Made by a program: the position numbers and the translations under genes. The notes below the pieces were generated by a model. That model saw only the letters and a program-made list of their open reading frames with translations. It had not been told where the DNA came from and did not search any database. A DNA stretch of 64,000 nucleotides from Chthonomonas sp. (GTDB lineage: Bacteria > Armatimonadota > Fimbriimonadia > Fimbriimonadales > Fimbriimonadaceae), in assembly GCA_016788425.1 (NCBI GenBank), contig JAEURQ010000001.1, positions 124,001-188,000 of the forward strand. Reading direction: 5' to 3'. The number at the start of each line of letters is the position of its first letter. The first letter of the stretch is position 1. Positions 16,677 to 24,800 of this stretch are shown here, one piece after another.

Positions 16677-17336
16677 ATGCGCCGCGCGTTCACCCTCATC
16701 GAACTGTTGGTGGTGATCGCGATCATCGCCGTCCTCGCGGCGATCATCTTTCCGGTGCTCGCCGGGGCTAAGAGTGTTGCCAAGGCGACGCAATGTCTGT
16801 CCAACCTCAAGCAGCTTGGGTTTGGCTGGCAGATGTACCTGAACGACGCGGACGATCGGCTGCCCGACCGCCGCGACCTCAAAGCGCTGGATTACCGGCC
16901 GTGGACGAGTTGGCCGCCGAGCGACCCACGCTTGGGTTGGAGCGTCTCCGTGCTCAAGCCCTACGCGGGCGGCGACGACATTTGGATCTGCAACACGGTC
17001 GCGGGGTGGCCAAAAACATGGCCGCAAATTCGGCAAGGCAAAGCGGGCTACTGGGCGTGGCGGTTCGACCGCGCCGACGCGACCATCGCGCTGGACAGTT
17101 GGTGGGGCAAAACACCCGATGAAGCGCTGCACGATGCGCGCGAGGCCAACAATCCGACCATCGGCATGCCCGAGGGCGTGGCGGACTTAGAACTCATGGT
17201 GGACCCGTACTTCCCGAAAACGATTCCCACCGTGCAGCCGGATCAGCGCGGCAAGGCACCTCACACCACGCGCCGCAACCGGCTGTATTTGGATGCGCAC
17301 GCAAAATCAATGCCCGACGCGCGGACCGATCGCTAG
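16677..17336 (+). CDS. type II pseudopilin-like protein with prepilin leader
   Basis: A 219-residue protein. It begins R-R-A-F-T-L-I-E-L-L-V-V-I-A-I-I-A-V-L, the class III prepilin leader: processing would occur before Phe with the conserved Glu at +5. A hydrophobic helix follows. The region S-N-L-K-Q-L-G-x-x-W-x-M-Y-x-x-D and the C-terminal L-D-A-H-A resemble DUF1559-type proteins common in planctomycetes and Armatimonadota. It probably sits in the envelope as a pseudopilin-like subunit or solute-binding protein. It starts two bases after the QueD stop. Confidence 0.87.
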   Translation: MRRAFTLIELLVVIAIIAVLAAIIFPVLAGAKSVAKATQCLSNLKQLGFGWQMYLNDADDRLPDRRDLKALDYRPWTSWPPSDPRLGWSVSVLKPYAGGDDIWICNTVAGWPKTWPQIRQGKAGYWAWRFDRADATIALDSWWGKTPDEALHDAREANNPTIGMPEGVADLELMVDPYFPKTIPTVQPDQRGKAPHTTRRNRLYLDAHAKSMPDARTDR

Positions 17337-17662
17337 TCTTTTTTGGGTTCTTGCGCAGGCGTCGGAGCGGGCTCGCCGAGAACGCGTTGCGACTCGCTGT
17401 AGAGCTTAATGCCGCGGTTCGCGATAACCGACCCGATGATCGAGATCACCAGCAACAGGAGGCAACGAGTGACCAGGCCAATGCCGTTCGCTCCGGCTCG
17501 GTTGAGGTCGAGGGTTTCGCCCTTTTTCACACCCAACACGGTCTCGGGCGGAGTGCCGAACAGCGAGTAGGCTTGCTGAAACGCCCAGAAGATAATCGCA
17601 ATGCCACCGAGGAAAACGGCCAAACCCACCAGGGCGCCCAACCAGTCGCGTTGCTTACTCAC
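17333..17662 (-). CDS. small two-helix membrane protein
   Basis: A 109-residue protein with two transmembrane helices (about 12-32 and 60-85) and a charged, proline-rich C-terminus ending E-P-K-K-D. The GTG at 17662 is favoured: TATAGT ends nine bases upstream, and the longer frame would read through a regulatory palindrome. An ATG at 17713 or 17734 remains possible. The family is not recognised. It converges with the pseudopilin gene, overlapping its stop by four bases. Confidence 0.6.
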   Translation of the reverse strand: MSKQRDWLGALVGLAVFLGGIAIIFWAFQQAYSLFGTPPETVLGVKKGETLDLNRAGANGIGLVTRCLLLLVISIIGSVIANRGIKLYSESQRVLGEPAPTPAQEPKKD

Positions 17663-17671
17663 GTTGAAGGG

Positions 17672-17677
17672 ACTATA
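17672..17677 (-). promoter_or_regulatory. -10 element TATAGT for gene 17662
   Basis: TATAGT on the minus strand ends nine bases before the proposed GTG, predicting a leader of two to three bases. Confidence 0.45.
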
Positions 17678-17711
17678 CCTACCTGTCTCAAAGTTCACCA
17701 AAGAAATTGTC

Positions 17712-17727
17712 ATGAATACGTATTCAT
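17712..17727. promoter_or_regulatory. 16-bp perfect palindrome, candidate LacI-family operator
   Basis: ATGAATACGTATTCAT is its own reverse complement with a central CG, the usual form of LacI/GalR-family operators. It lies 28 bases upstream of the -10 of the sugar ABC operon, whose third gene is a LacI-family regulator. Autologous control of the operon is the simplest reading. Confidence 0.65.
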
Positions 17728-17755
17728 CATTCAACCAAACTAAGAAAATCCGGTG

Positions 17756-17761
17756 TAGAAT
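17756..17761 (+). promoter_or_regulatory. extended -10 (TG-TAGAAT) of the sugar ABC operon
   Basis: TAGAAT immediately preceded by TG, ending nine bases before the ATG at 17771. The transcript would have only a two- or three-base leader. Confidence 0.6.
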
Positions 17762-17770
17762 GCGAGGACA

Positions 17771-20188
17771 ATGAAGACCCGGCTTGTGTCCGTGGTCCTG
17801 CTTCTCGGCCTCATCGCCGCGGCGTTCGGGCAGCAGAGGAAGGATTTAGTCGTGTGGGGTGAAAGCCTCGGTCCCGATTCCAAGGGATTCGAAGCATCCG
17901 TGCGCGAGTTTGAGCGAAGGAACCCCGATCTCCGGGTGCGTATCCTCAGCATGGGCGCGGGTGAAATGAACCCGCAAAAGCTGATGACGGCCATCGTCGG
18001 TGGCGCTCCGCCCGACGTCATTCGGCAAGACCGCTTTACGATTTCCGACTGGGCCGCGCGCGGCGCATTCCAATCTCTGGACGAGCTCATCGCCCGCGAC
18101 AAAGACGTGGACCCGAGCACGCCCGTGCCCGAGCGGTACTATCCCGCCGCCTGGGAAGAAGCCAGCTACGAAGGCAAGCTCTACGGCATTCCGATGGGGT
18201 CCGACGACCGGATTCTCTACTGGAACCGTGGCGTGTTCCGCGAAAACGGTGACGCCCTCCGCCGCGCCGGACTCGACCCCGAGCGCGCGCCGCGCACCTG
18301 GAGTGAGGTGCTGGCTTACAGCAAAGTCCTGACCAAAAAGGGCAAAGATGGCCGCCTCGACAAGGTCGGATTCTTGCCCAACTACGGCAACTCGTGGCTT
18401 TACATCTACTCGTTCATGATGAACGGCAGCTTCCTCTCGCCAGATGGCCGCACCTGCACGCTTGCCTCACCCGAAAATGTGGCCGCCCTCGACTTTATGG
18501 TCAAGGGTTACGAGCAGCTGGGTGGCTACGACGAGGCGGAAAAGTTTAAGGCGACCACGGCGGGTGGCGAAAACGACCCGTTCATCACCGGCCGTGTGGC
18601 CATGAAGATCGACGGCGACTGGATCATCAAAGACCTCGCGCGCTTCGGGCCCCGACTCGATTTTTCGGTGGCACCGCCGCCCGTGCCCGACGACCGCTAC
18701 TACAAGCGCGGCGCCTTCGCCAACGAGAAAGATCAGTTCATCACTTGGATCGGCGGCTTCTCGCTGGCGATTCCGAAGGGCGCCCGCAACCTCGATGGCG
18801 CGTGGCGTTACCTCAAGTTCATGACCAGCGCCGAGGCGTACGCGATTGACTACCGTGCGCAACAAGCCTGGGAGCGGCAGCGAGGCCGCCTGTTGGTGCC
18901 CCGCGTCAACGCGAACCGCGAAATCGAGGAGCTGAATCAGAAGGAGTTTCTGCCCGCCGATCCGCGATTTGCCGGGGCGTACAAGATGCACTCCGAGCTG
19001 ATGGCCGTCTCGCGAATTCGCCCCGCGACGCCGGTCGGCCAGATTCTGTGGGACGAGCACATTCGTGCCTTCGAGCGAGCCGCGCGCGGTGAAATGAGCC
19101 CCAAGCAATCGCTGACGATTTCGCAAGCCGTCGTCCAAAAGGAACTCGACGCGGTGTATAGCCGCGAAAAGTACGCGCCGATTAACATGGCGGTGCCGGC
19201 CGGTCTCGGACTCGGCGGCGCGGTGCTCGGCGTGATCCTTTTTGTTATGTGGTTCCGGCGTCAGCCGCTGGGTCCGCTCGGCAAAATCGAGGCGAAGGCC
19301 GGATTCCTGTTCCTCGCGCCGTTCCTCGTCGGGTTCCTGGTGTTCACCATCGGCCCGATGATCGCCTCGTTGTTCTTTAGCTTTACCGACTACAACGTGC
19401 TGAACGACGCGCGCTGGGTGGGCACCAAGAACTTCGCCGAGTTGCGCGGAGACGAGCAGCAACTGCTCGCCAAGGCGTTCATGAACACGTTGTACATCGG
19501 CGGCATCGGCGTGCCGCTCGGATTGGTCACGGGTCTCGCCATCGCGTTGCTCCTGAACTCCGCGGTGCGCGGGATGAAGTTCTACCGCACGGCGTTCTAC
19601 TTGCCCAGCATCGTGCCCGCCGTGGCCTCGGTGGTGCTGTGGATGTTCATTCTGGATTCGGACCCGGGCAAGGGGCTGCTCAACAATATGTGGTCGCAAA
19701 CGATCCAGCAGTGGTTTGGGTTTGCGCTGCCGGGCTGGCTCGCCGTGGAGCAATGGGCCAAGCCGTCAGTCATCCTCATGGGGCTGTGGGGAGCCGGAGG
19801 CGGCATGATTTTGTGGCTAGCCGGACTCAAAAGCATCTCCGGATCGCTCTACGAAGCCGCGAGTATTGACGGGGCGACGCCGAGCCAGCAGTTCTGGAAA
19901 GTCACCGTCCCGCAGCTCTCGCCGATTATCTTCTTCAACACGATCATGGGCGTCATCGGCGCGTTCCAAGAGTTCGACCGGATGTATATCATCACCGGCG
20001 GCGCGAACGCCGGCCCTTCCGACTCGCTGCTCACGCCGGTTTATCTGCTCTTCCAAAACGGATTCCGCTACTTCAAGATGGGGTACGCCAGCGCGCTGGC
20101 TTGGCTCATCTTCCTGATCATCTGCGCGCTCACGTTTATCCAGTGGAAGCTCGCGCCTCGCTGGGTTCACTACGAGGTGGATAAGTGA
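17771..20188 (+). CDS. sugar ABC transporter: substrate-binding protein fused to MalF-type permease
   Basis: An 805-residue fusion. Residues 1-22 are a signal peptide (L-L-L-G-L-I-A-A-A-F-G-Q). About 25-465 form an extracellular solute-binding protein of the maltose/ugpB type (D-L-V-V-W-G-E, G-G-A-P-P-D-V-I-R-Q, W-I-G-G-F-S-L-A-I-P-K-G). A transmembrane segment near 478-498 leads into a MalF/UgpA-like permease from about 505, with the EAA loop (E-A-A-S-I-D-G-A-T) near 693. Binding protein and permease are normally separate genes, so the fusion tethers the receptor at one site per transporter. The downstream permease is coupled by a GTGA overlap. No ATPase is present; a shared MsmX-like ATPase elsewhere is expected. 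Confidence 0.92.
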   Translation: MKTRLVSVVLLLGLIAAAFGQQRKDLVVWGESLGPDSKGFEASVREFERRNPDLRVRILSMGAGEMNPQKLMTAIVGGAPPDVIRQDRFTISDWAARGAFQSLDELIARDKDVDPSTPVPERYYPAAWEEASYEGKLYGIPMGSDDRILYWNRGVFRENGDALRRAGLDPERAPRTWSEVLAYSKVLTKKGKDGRLDKVGFLPNYGNSWLYIYSFMMNGSFLSPDGRTCTLASPENVAALDFMVKGYEQLGGYDEAEKFKATTAGGENDPFITGRVAMKIDGDWIIKDLARFGPRLDFSVAPPPVPDDRYYKRGAFANEKDQFITWIGGFSLAIPKGARNLDGAWRYLKFMTSAEAYAIDYRAQQAWERQRGRLLVPRVNANREIEELNQKEFLPADPRFAGAYKMHSELMAVSRIRPATPVGQILWDEHIRAFERAARGEMSPKQSLTISQAVVQKELDAVYSREKYAPINMAVPAGLGLGGAVLGVILFVMWFRRQPLGPLGKIEAKAGFLFLAPFLVGFLVFTIGPMIASLFFSFTDYNVLNDARWVGTKNFAELRGDEQQLLAKAFMNTLYIGGIGVPLGLVTGLAIALLLNSAVRGMKFYRTAFYLPSIVPAVASVVLWMFILDSDPGKGLLNNMWSQTIQQWFGFALPGWLAVEQWAKPSVILMGLWGAGGGMILWLAGLKSISGSLYEAASIDGATPSQQFWKVTVPQLSPIIFFNTIMGVIGAFQEFDRMYIITGGANAGPSDSLLTPVYLLFQNGFRYFKMGYASALAWLIFLIICALTFIQWKLAPRWVHYEVDK

Positions 20189-21954
20189 TCGTCCCGATCG
20201 GTTTGGTCGCCGTTCTCGGCGTGCTCGCCACACTGCTGGGCTGGTTCTTTGCCTTGCAATTGGTGCTCACCCTGGTCCGCGTGGCGGCGGGAGTTCAGAA
20301 CTCGCAGGGCGACAGCTTGTTGCCCAAGCTGGGTCGCTCGGCGCTCGGCGCCGCGCTTTGCCTGGGGTTCGCCCAGGTGATTGACACCGGCGCGGCACCA
20401 AAACCGGGTCTACAGATTCCTCTGGTTTGGGTGAGCATGCCGTTCACGGCGTGGTTCGCCCTGGTCGGTCTCATCGTCGGGCTTGTGCGCCTCGCGCAAG
20501 CGGCGGTCACCCATCTCAATCAAGCCGAAAAAGCGAAGTTGGCGTTCGGCTGGTTCGCCTTTGCCGGAGTGAGCTACGCGCTCTTCCGCGGCAATCCGCA
20601 GATGAGCAAGCCGTTTTGGCAGGCGAGCGATCACAAGGTCGAGATGTTCCGCGGCACCATGGACGTGAGCCTTACCAAGGCGCTGATCGCCGTCGCGCTC
20701 TTGGTGCTCGCGTACTTTGTGATGGCGCGCATGGAGCGGTCGTTCCGCGCGCGCAAGGTCACCCGAACCTTCTTCACCCACCTGACGCTCATTGCCGGCA
20801 CCATCGTGTTCGGCATCCCGTTCGCTTGGCTCTTGTCCACGTCGTTCAAGGAAGACAAGGATATCGTGAGTCAACAGGGTCTGAGCTTCATCCCCAAGGT
20901 CGCGGTGAAGGTGCCCTATCTCGACCCCAAGGCACCCGAGTTCGAGACCCGCTTCGAAGGCCAAACCGTGCGCGCCCAGATTATCGAGCGCAAGCCCGAT
21001 GGCTCGGTCCGCATGGACGTCGTCAAGCCGTTTAGCCTCCGCGGCAAAACGTTTGACCTGGCGAATGCCAGCCAAATGAAGGAGGTGCCGAAGATGGTGC
21101 CGCTGGTCGAAGGCAAGTTTGAGGGCCAAGACGTGCTCGGCATCGTGACCGAAGAAAAGGACGACGGCACCCGCACGGTCGAAATCCGCGAACCCGCGAG
21201 CCTCAAGGGACGCACGTTCAGCGATCTTTTGGCCAATCTGCCCGAAGTTCGCAAGGTCGGCCTCAAGACCGAAAACTACGTCGAGGCGCTGGAATCGCTG
21301 CCGGTGGAGACAAACATGGGCTTGGTGTTCCTGCGCAACACGCTTTTCCTGGTCGCGGCGAACATCGTCGGCACGCTGTTTAGCTGCACGCTCGTGGCCT
21401 ATGGCTTCGCGCGGCTACGATTCCCGGGCCGCAACTTCCTATTTAGCACCCTCATGACGACGATGATGCTGCCGGGCGCGGTGACCATGCTGCCGGTGTT
21501 CCTCATCTGGCGCACGTTCGGCGCGGTGGATACGCTGTACCCGCTATGGGTCGGATCGTTCTTCGCCGGTGCGTTTAACGTGTTTCTCATCCAGCAGTTC
21601 TTCAAAAGCATTCCGATGGAACTGGAGGACGCGGCCAAGATCGACGGCTGCAGCTACTGGCAAGCGTTGTGGAAGGTGATGGCGCCGCAGATCAAACCCG
21701 CGCTCGCCGCCGTCGCGATTTTCACCGCCATGGGCACGTGGAACAACTTCCAAGGCCCGCTCATCTACATCAACTCGCCGGAGCTCATGCCGATTTCGTA
21801 CGCCGTGCAACTGTTCCAGGGCGCGCACAAAGCCGACTATGCGCTGATGATGGCGTTCAGCACCATGGCCGTGATACCGGTCTTGTTGCTGTTCTTCTTC
21901 GGTCAGAAGTATTTTGTCGAAGGCGTAACGTTGAGCGGATTTGGCGGCCGATAG
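20185..21954 (+). CDS. MalG-type sugar ABC permease with extended N-terminus and duplicated insert
   Basis: A 589-residue permease, about twice the usual 280. Residues 1-190 carry extra transmembrane helices not found in MalG. The MalG-like part starts near 195 (L-I-A-G-T-I-V-F-G-I-P-F-A-W-L-L-S-T-S-F-K). Between its first and second helices lies an insert of about 130 residues (240-370) made of two similar copies. The EAA loop (E-D-A-A-K-I-D-G-C) is near 480. It pairs with the upstream fusion protein to form the membrane channel. The GTG start overlaps the upstream stop. Confidence 0.9.
   Translation: MIVPIGLVAVLGVLATLLGWFFALQLVLTLVRVAAGVQNSQGDSLLPKLGRSALGAALCLGFAQVIDTGAAPKPGLQIPLVWVSMPFTAWFALVGLIVGLVRLAQAAVTHLNQAEKAKLAFGWFAFAGVSYALFRGNPQMSKPFWQASDHKVEMFRGTMDVSLTKALIAVALLVLAYFVMARMERSFRARKVTRTFFTHLTLIAGTIVFGIPFAWLLSTSFKEDKDIVSQQGLSFIPKVAVKVPYLDPKAPEFETRFEGQTVRAQIIERKPDGSVRMDVVKPFSLRGKTFDLANASQMKEVPKMVPLVEGKFEGQDVLGIVTEEKDDGTRTVEIREPASLKGRTFSDLLANLPEVRKVGLKTENYVEALESLPVETNMGLVFLRNTLFLVAANIVGTLFSCTLVAYGFARLRFPGRNFLFSTLMTTMMLPGAVTMLPVFLIWRTFGAVDTLYPLWVGSFFAGAFNVFLIQQFFKSIPMELEDAAKIDGCSYWQALWKVMAPQIKPALAAVAIFTAMGTWNNFQGPLIYINSPELMPISYAVQLFQGAHKADYALMMAFSTMAVIPVLLLFFFGQKYFVEGVTLSGFGGR
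20950..21090 (+). repeat. insert repeat, copy A, in MalG-type permease
   Basis: Codes for residues about 256-302, beginning R-F-E-G-Q and containing L-R-G-K-T-F. It aligns by eye with copy B 55 residues later. Confidence 0.75.
21115..21255 (+). repeat. insert repeat, copy B, in MalG-type permease
   Basis: Codes for residues about 311-357, beginning K-F-E-G-Q and containing L-K-G-R-T-F. It shares F-E-G-Q, D-G-T/S, the L-(R/K)-G-(K/R)-T-F box and a final E-V with copy A. Confidence 0.75.
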
Positions 21955-21970
21955 GCGCGATTCCCACCGC

Positions 21971-21995
21971 ATCCCCCGGATAAACTACGGGGGAT
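21971..21995. promoter_or_regulatory. LacI gene promoter: TAAACT inside an 8-bp inverted repeat
   Basis: ATCCCCCG at 21971-21978 and CGGGGGAT at 21988-21995 are exact inverted copies flanking TAAACT (21981-21986). The hexamer ends seven bases before the ATG at 21994, and the right arm includes the start codon. It could be an operator for autoregulation, or a stem marking the end of the ABC transcript; there is no T-tract. Confidence 0.55.
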
Positions 21996-22983
21996 GATTA
22001 CGTTGTCCGAAGTTGCCGCCCGTGCCGGGACGTCGGTGGCCACCGCCAGTCGAGTGCTCAACCGCAAAGAAGGCGTTCGGATTACGCAAGAAACCGCCGA
22101 TCGCGTGAACTTGGCCGCGCAGGAACTGGGCTACGTTCCCAACCCCGTCGCCCGGGCGATGGCCGCAGGTCGCACGCGAACGCTCGGAATCTGGATGGTG
22201 CCGCACCCCGAGACCACGGTCACCTCCACCCGCTTTTTGGCGGCGATCACCCGCGAGATGGCGGGCAAACTCGGCGGGCAGGTCATTCTCGACACGTCGC
22301 CGCTCGTGCCGGAGCTCCAACTGAACCCCGTGCCCGCCGACTGGTATCTGAGCCTTAGCTGCACGAATTTTGCCCTGAACTACGTCGCCGATCACCCCGA
22401 GTTTCGGAGCCGCGTCCTGATCGTAGATGACACCGTGGTGCCGAACGTCAACTGCCTGAGTTTTGACGTGGCTCGCGCGGTGCGCCGAAGCGTGGAGCAC
22501 CTCATTGCCGGCGGGTGCCGCGACCTGCGCTACGTCATCACCGAGGAAGATTTTCACCGCGCCGAAACCCCCAGAATGATCGCCTACCGCGACGCGTTGG
22601 TGGCGCTTGGTCAGCAGCCGAAGTACATTTTCACCCGCGACGACAGCGACCTCGCGGCGTATCAGGCGGTGCGCCACGCGTTGCAAAACGGCGAGAAGTT
22701 TGATGGCATCCTCTGCCGCCGCGACGACATGGCGATTGGCGCGTTGGTTGCGATCAACGAGGCCGGCCTTCGAATTCCGGGCGACATCGCCGTGATGGGG
22801 TGGCTCGCCGAAAAAGTGACGCCGAGCATGCCGCTGAGTACGGTGGCGTTTCCGGCCGAGGCGCTCGCCGAGCGCGCGGTGCTGGCGCTCGACGCCATGG
22901 CCACGCAGCCGCACAGCATCCGGCATCACGGCGCGATCCCCTACGAACACATGCAAGGCGAATCCACCCGCAAAATCGGGTGA
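21994..22983 (+). CDS. LacI/GalR-family transcriptional regulator
   Basis: A 329-residue regulator. The N-terminal helix-turn-helix reads L-S-E-V-A-A-R-A-G-T-S-V-A-T-A-S-R-V-L-N (residues 4-23), followed by the hinge G-Y-V-P-N-P-V-A-R-A-M. The periplasmic-binding-protein-like effector domain extends to the end. It lies 39 bases after the permease gene with its own leaderless promoter. The obvious target is the palindrome at 17712-17727 in front of the transporter, with the imported sugar or a derivative as effector. Confidence 0.92.
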   Translation: MITLSEVAARAGTSVATASRVLNRKEGVRITQETADRVNLAAQELGYVPNPVARAMAAGRTRTLGIWMVPHPETTVTSTRFLAAITREMAGKLGGQVILDTSPLVPELQLNPVPADWYLSLSCTNFALNYVADHPEFRSRVLIVDDTVVPNVNCLSFDVARAVRRSVEHLIAGGCRDLRYVITEEDFHRAETPRMIAYRDALVALGQQPKYIFTRDDSDLAAYQAVRHALQNGEKFDGILCRRDDMAIGALVAINEAGLRIPGDIAVMGWLAEKVTPSMPLSTVAFPAEALAERAVLALDAMATQPHSIRHHGAIPYEHMQGESTRKIG

Positions 22984-23004
22984 TCCTTTTCGGCGAGGCT
23001 TGCG

Positions 23005-23010
23005 TACAAT
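23005..23010 (+). promoter_or_regulatory. -10 element TACAAT for leaderless gene 23017
   Basis: TACAAT followed by six bases and then ATG at 23017. No SD sequence is present. Confidence 0.7.
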
Positions 23011-23016
23011 CAAGGT

Positions 23017-24756
23017 ATGAAGATTGTCGCGCTTGCCTTGTTGCCGGTTCTGGCATCGCTCGCCTTAAACGCCGACTCTCCGCGAGTCGCGTCGAGCCCG
23101 GTGATGTTGCCCGCTGCCAAGCTGAAATCGCTGGGTGGACAACTGGTTGAGCTGAGCAAGTTTCGCGGTAAGCCGCTCGTGCTCGTCACCACCAGCGCGA
23201 CCTGCCCGGTCTGCAAAAAGTACGGCCCGACCCTGGCCAAGTTTGAGGCGGCCAACCCCGACGTCAACATCGTCTACTTGAATCCCACCGAGCACGAATC
23301 GGGCAAGGAGATGCGCGACATGGCGACGACCAACGGTTTGCGCGCGCCGTATCTGCTCGATCCGAAAGGGAGTCTCGCCGCGCAGCTGGCGATTCGCTCG
23401 ACCGCCGAAGTGTTTGTGTTCGACGCCAACATGACGCTGAAGTATCGCGGCGCCTTTGACAATCAATACGGCGTGACCACCACCAAATCCGAGGCGACCC
23501 AAACCTACGTGGCCGACGCACTGCGCGCGATTCGGGCCGGCGAGGAACCCGCTCTGCGCACCACCGAAGCGCCGGGATGCGTGCTCGACTTTAGCGAAGT
23601 GAAGACGCCGGAAGAGAAGCCGGTCTACACGCGCGAGATCGCGCGGATTGTCAACGAAAAGTGCGTGACCTGTCACCGCGACGGCGGCGTAGCGCCGTTC
23701 TCGCTTACCTCTTACGAAGCCGTGAAGGGCCGCGCGGGCATGATCAAGCACGTGATCGAAAACAAGATCATGCCGCCGTGGTTCGCCGACGACAAGCCCT
23801 CGCTCGATAGCAAGTGGAAGGACGAGAAGGCGCTCACCGAGGCGCAACTGGCGACGTTCACCAAATGGTTAGCATCCGACAAACCCAAGGGCGACGCAGC
23901 CGACATGCCGGCCGCTCCGAAGTTTGACAAGAACTGGAAGATCGGCAAACCTGACCTTTTGGTTCAGATTCCGGAGGCCATCGCGGTGAAGGCTGATGGC
24001 TTCATGGACTATCAGTACCGAACCGTAACCGCCGACGTGCCCGAGGACCGCTGGATCGCCGGGCTGGAGATCAAGCCGACCGATCGCTCGGTGGTGCACC
24101 ACGTGCTTGTGTTCCTCGAAACGCCCAATCAGGATCGCAAGAACCCGCTATTGCAAGAATTGCAAGACGCGAAGTCTTTCTTCGCCGGTTATGTGCCTGG
24201 CCAGGATCACGTGATTTACCCAACCGGGTTCGCCAAGTTCCTCCCCAAAGGCAGCAAGTTCCGCTTCCAAATTCACTACACTCCGAACGGCAAAGCCACC
24301 AACGATCAAGTGCAACTGGGCCTCAAGTTTGCCACCGGCGAGGTGAAAAACGAGGTGAAGACCAACGCGATGCTGCGCTTCAACTTTGCCATTCCGCCGC
24401 ATGCCGAAAAGCACGAAGTTGTGGCCGAAAACCGGCTCGGCGTGGACGGCTACCTCATGGCGTTTATGCCGCACATGCACGTGCGCGGCTCCGCTGCTCG
24501 CTACGAGCTAGAAGGGGCGGCGGGCTTTGAGAAAGTCCTCAACATTCCGCGCTACGACTTCAACTGGCAGCTCCGCTATGAGCTCAAGCAGCCGATCCGT
24601 GTCACTCCGCGCAGCCGCATGAGATTCACCGCGTGGTACGACAACAGCGAGAAGAACGCCGCGAACCCCGACCCGAACGCGACTGTCCGCTGGGGCGATC
24701 AAACCTACGAGGAAATGATGCTCGGCTACTTCGAATACTACACGCCGCGAAGCTAA
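23017..24756 (+). CDS. redoxin + heme-binding + copper type II monooxygenase-like fusion, exported
   Basis: A 579-residue exported protein with signal peptide (L-A-L-L-P-V-L-A-S-L-A-L-N-A). Residues about 30-175 form a thioredoxin/AhpC-TSA-like domain with C-P-V-C at about 63-66. Near 215 is C-V-T-C-H, a c-type heme site, with M-P-P-W further on as axial-ligand region. The C-terminal half contains V-V-H-H-V-L-V-F (near 358) and P-H-M-H-V-R-G (near 484), the copper ligands of peptidylglycine monooxygenase-like domains. Such fusions are known from acidobacteria and planctomycetes. It is probably an extracytoplasmic redox enzyme; the substrate is unknown. Confidence 0.87.
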   Translation: MKIVALALLPVLASLALNADSPRVASSPVMLPAAKLKSLGGQLVELSKFRGKPLVLVTTSATCPVCKKYGPTLAKFEAANPDVNIVYLNPTEHESGKEMRDMATTNGLRAPYLLDPKGSLAAQLAIRSTAEVFVFDANMTLKYRGAFDNQYGVTTTKSEATQTYVADALRAIRAGEEPALRTTEAPGCVLDFSEVKTPEEKPVYTREIARIVNEKCVTCHRDGGVAPFSLTSYEAVKGRAGMIKHVIENKIMPPWFADDKPSLDSKWKDEKALTEAQLATFTKWLASDKPKGDAADMPAAPKFDKNWKIGKPDLLVQIPEAIAVKADGFMDYQYRTVTADVPEDRWIAGLEIKPTDRSVVHHVLVFLETPNQDRKNPLLQELQDAKSFFAGYVPGQDHVIYPTGFAKFLPKGSKFRFQIHYTPNGKATNDQVQLGLKFATGEVKNEVKTNAMLRFNFAIPPHAEKHEVVAENRLGVDGYLMAFMPHMHVRGSAARYELEGAAGFEKVLNIPRYDFNWQLRYELKQPIRVTPRSRMRFTAWYDNSEKNAANPDPNATVRWGDQTYEEMMLGYFEYYTPRS

Positions 24757-24800
24757 GCGCAACTTTTCGGCCCGGTTGGCGCGTCCCTTAGCCCAAGACA

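Noticed and set aside
18467-19753. Long minus-strand open frame (428 codons) inside the binding protein-permease fusion
   Set aside because: Antisense shadow; composition dominated by Arg, His and Gln with no domain.
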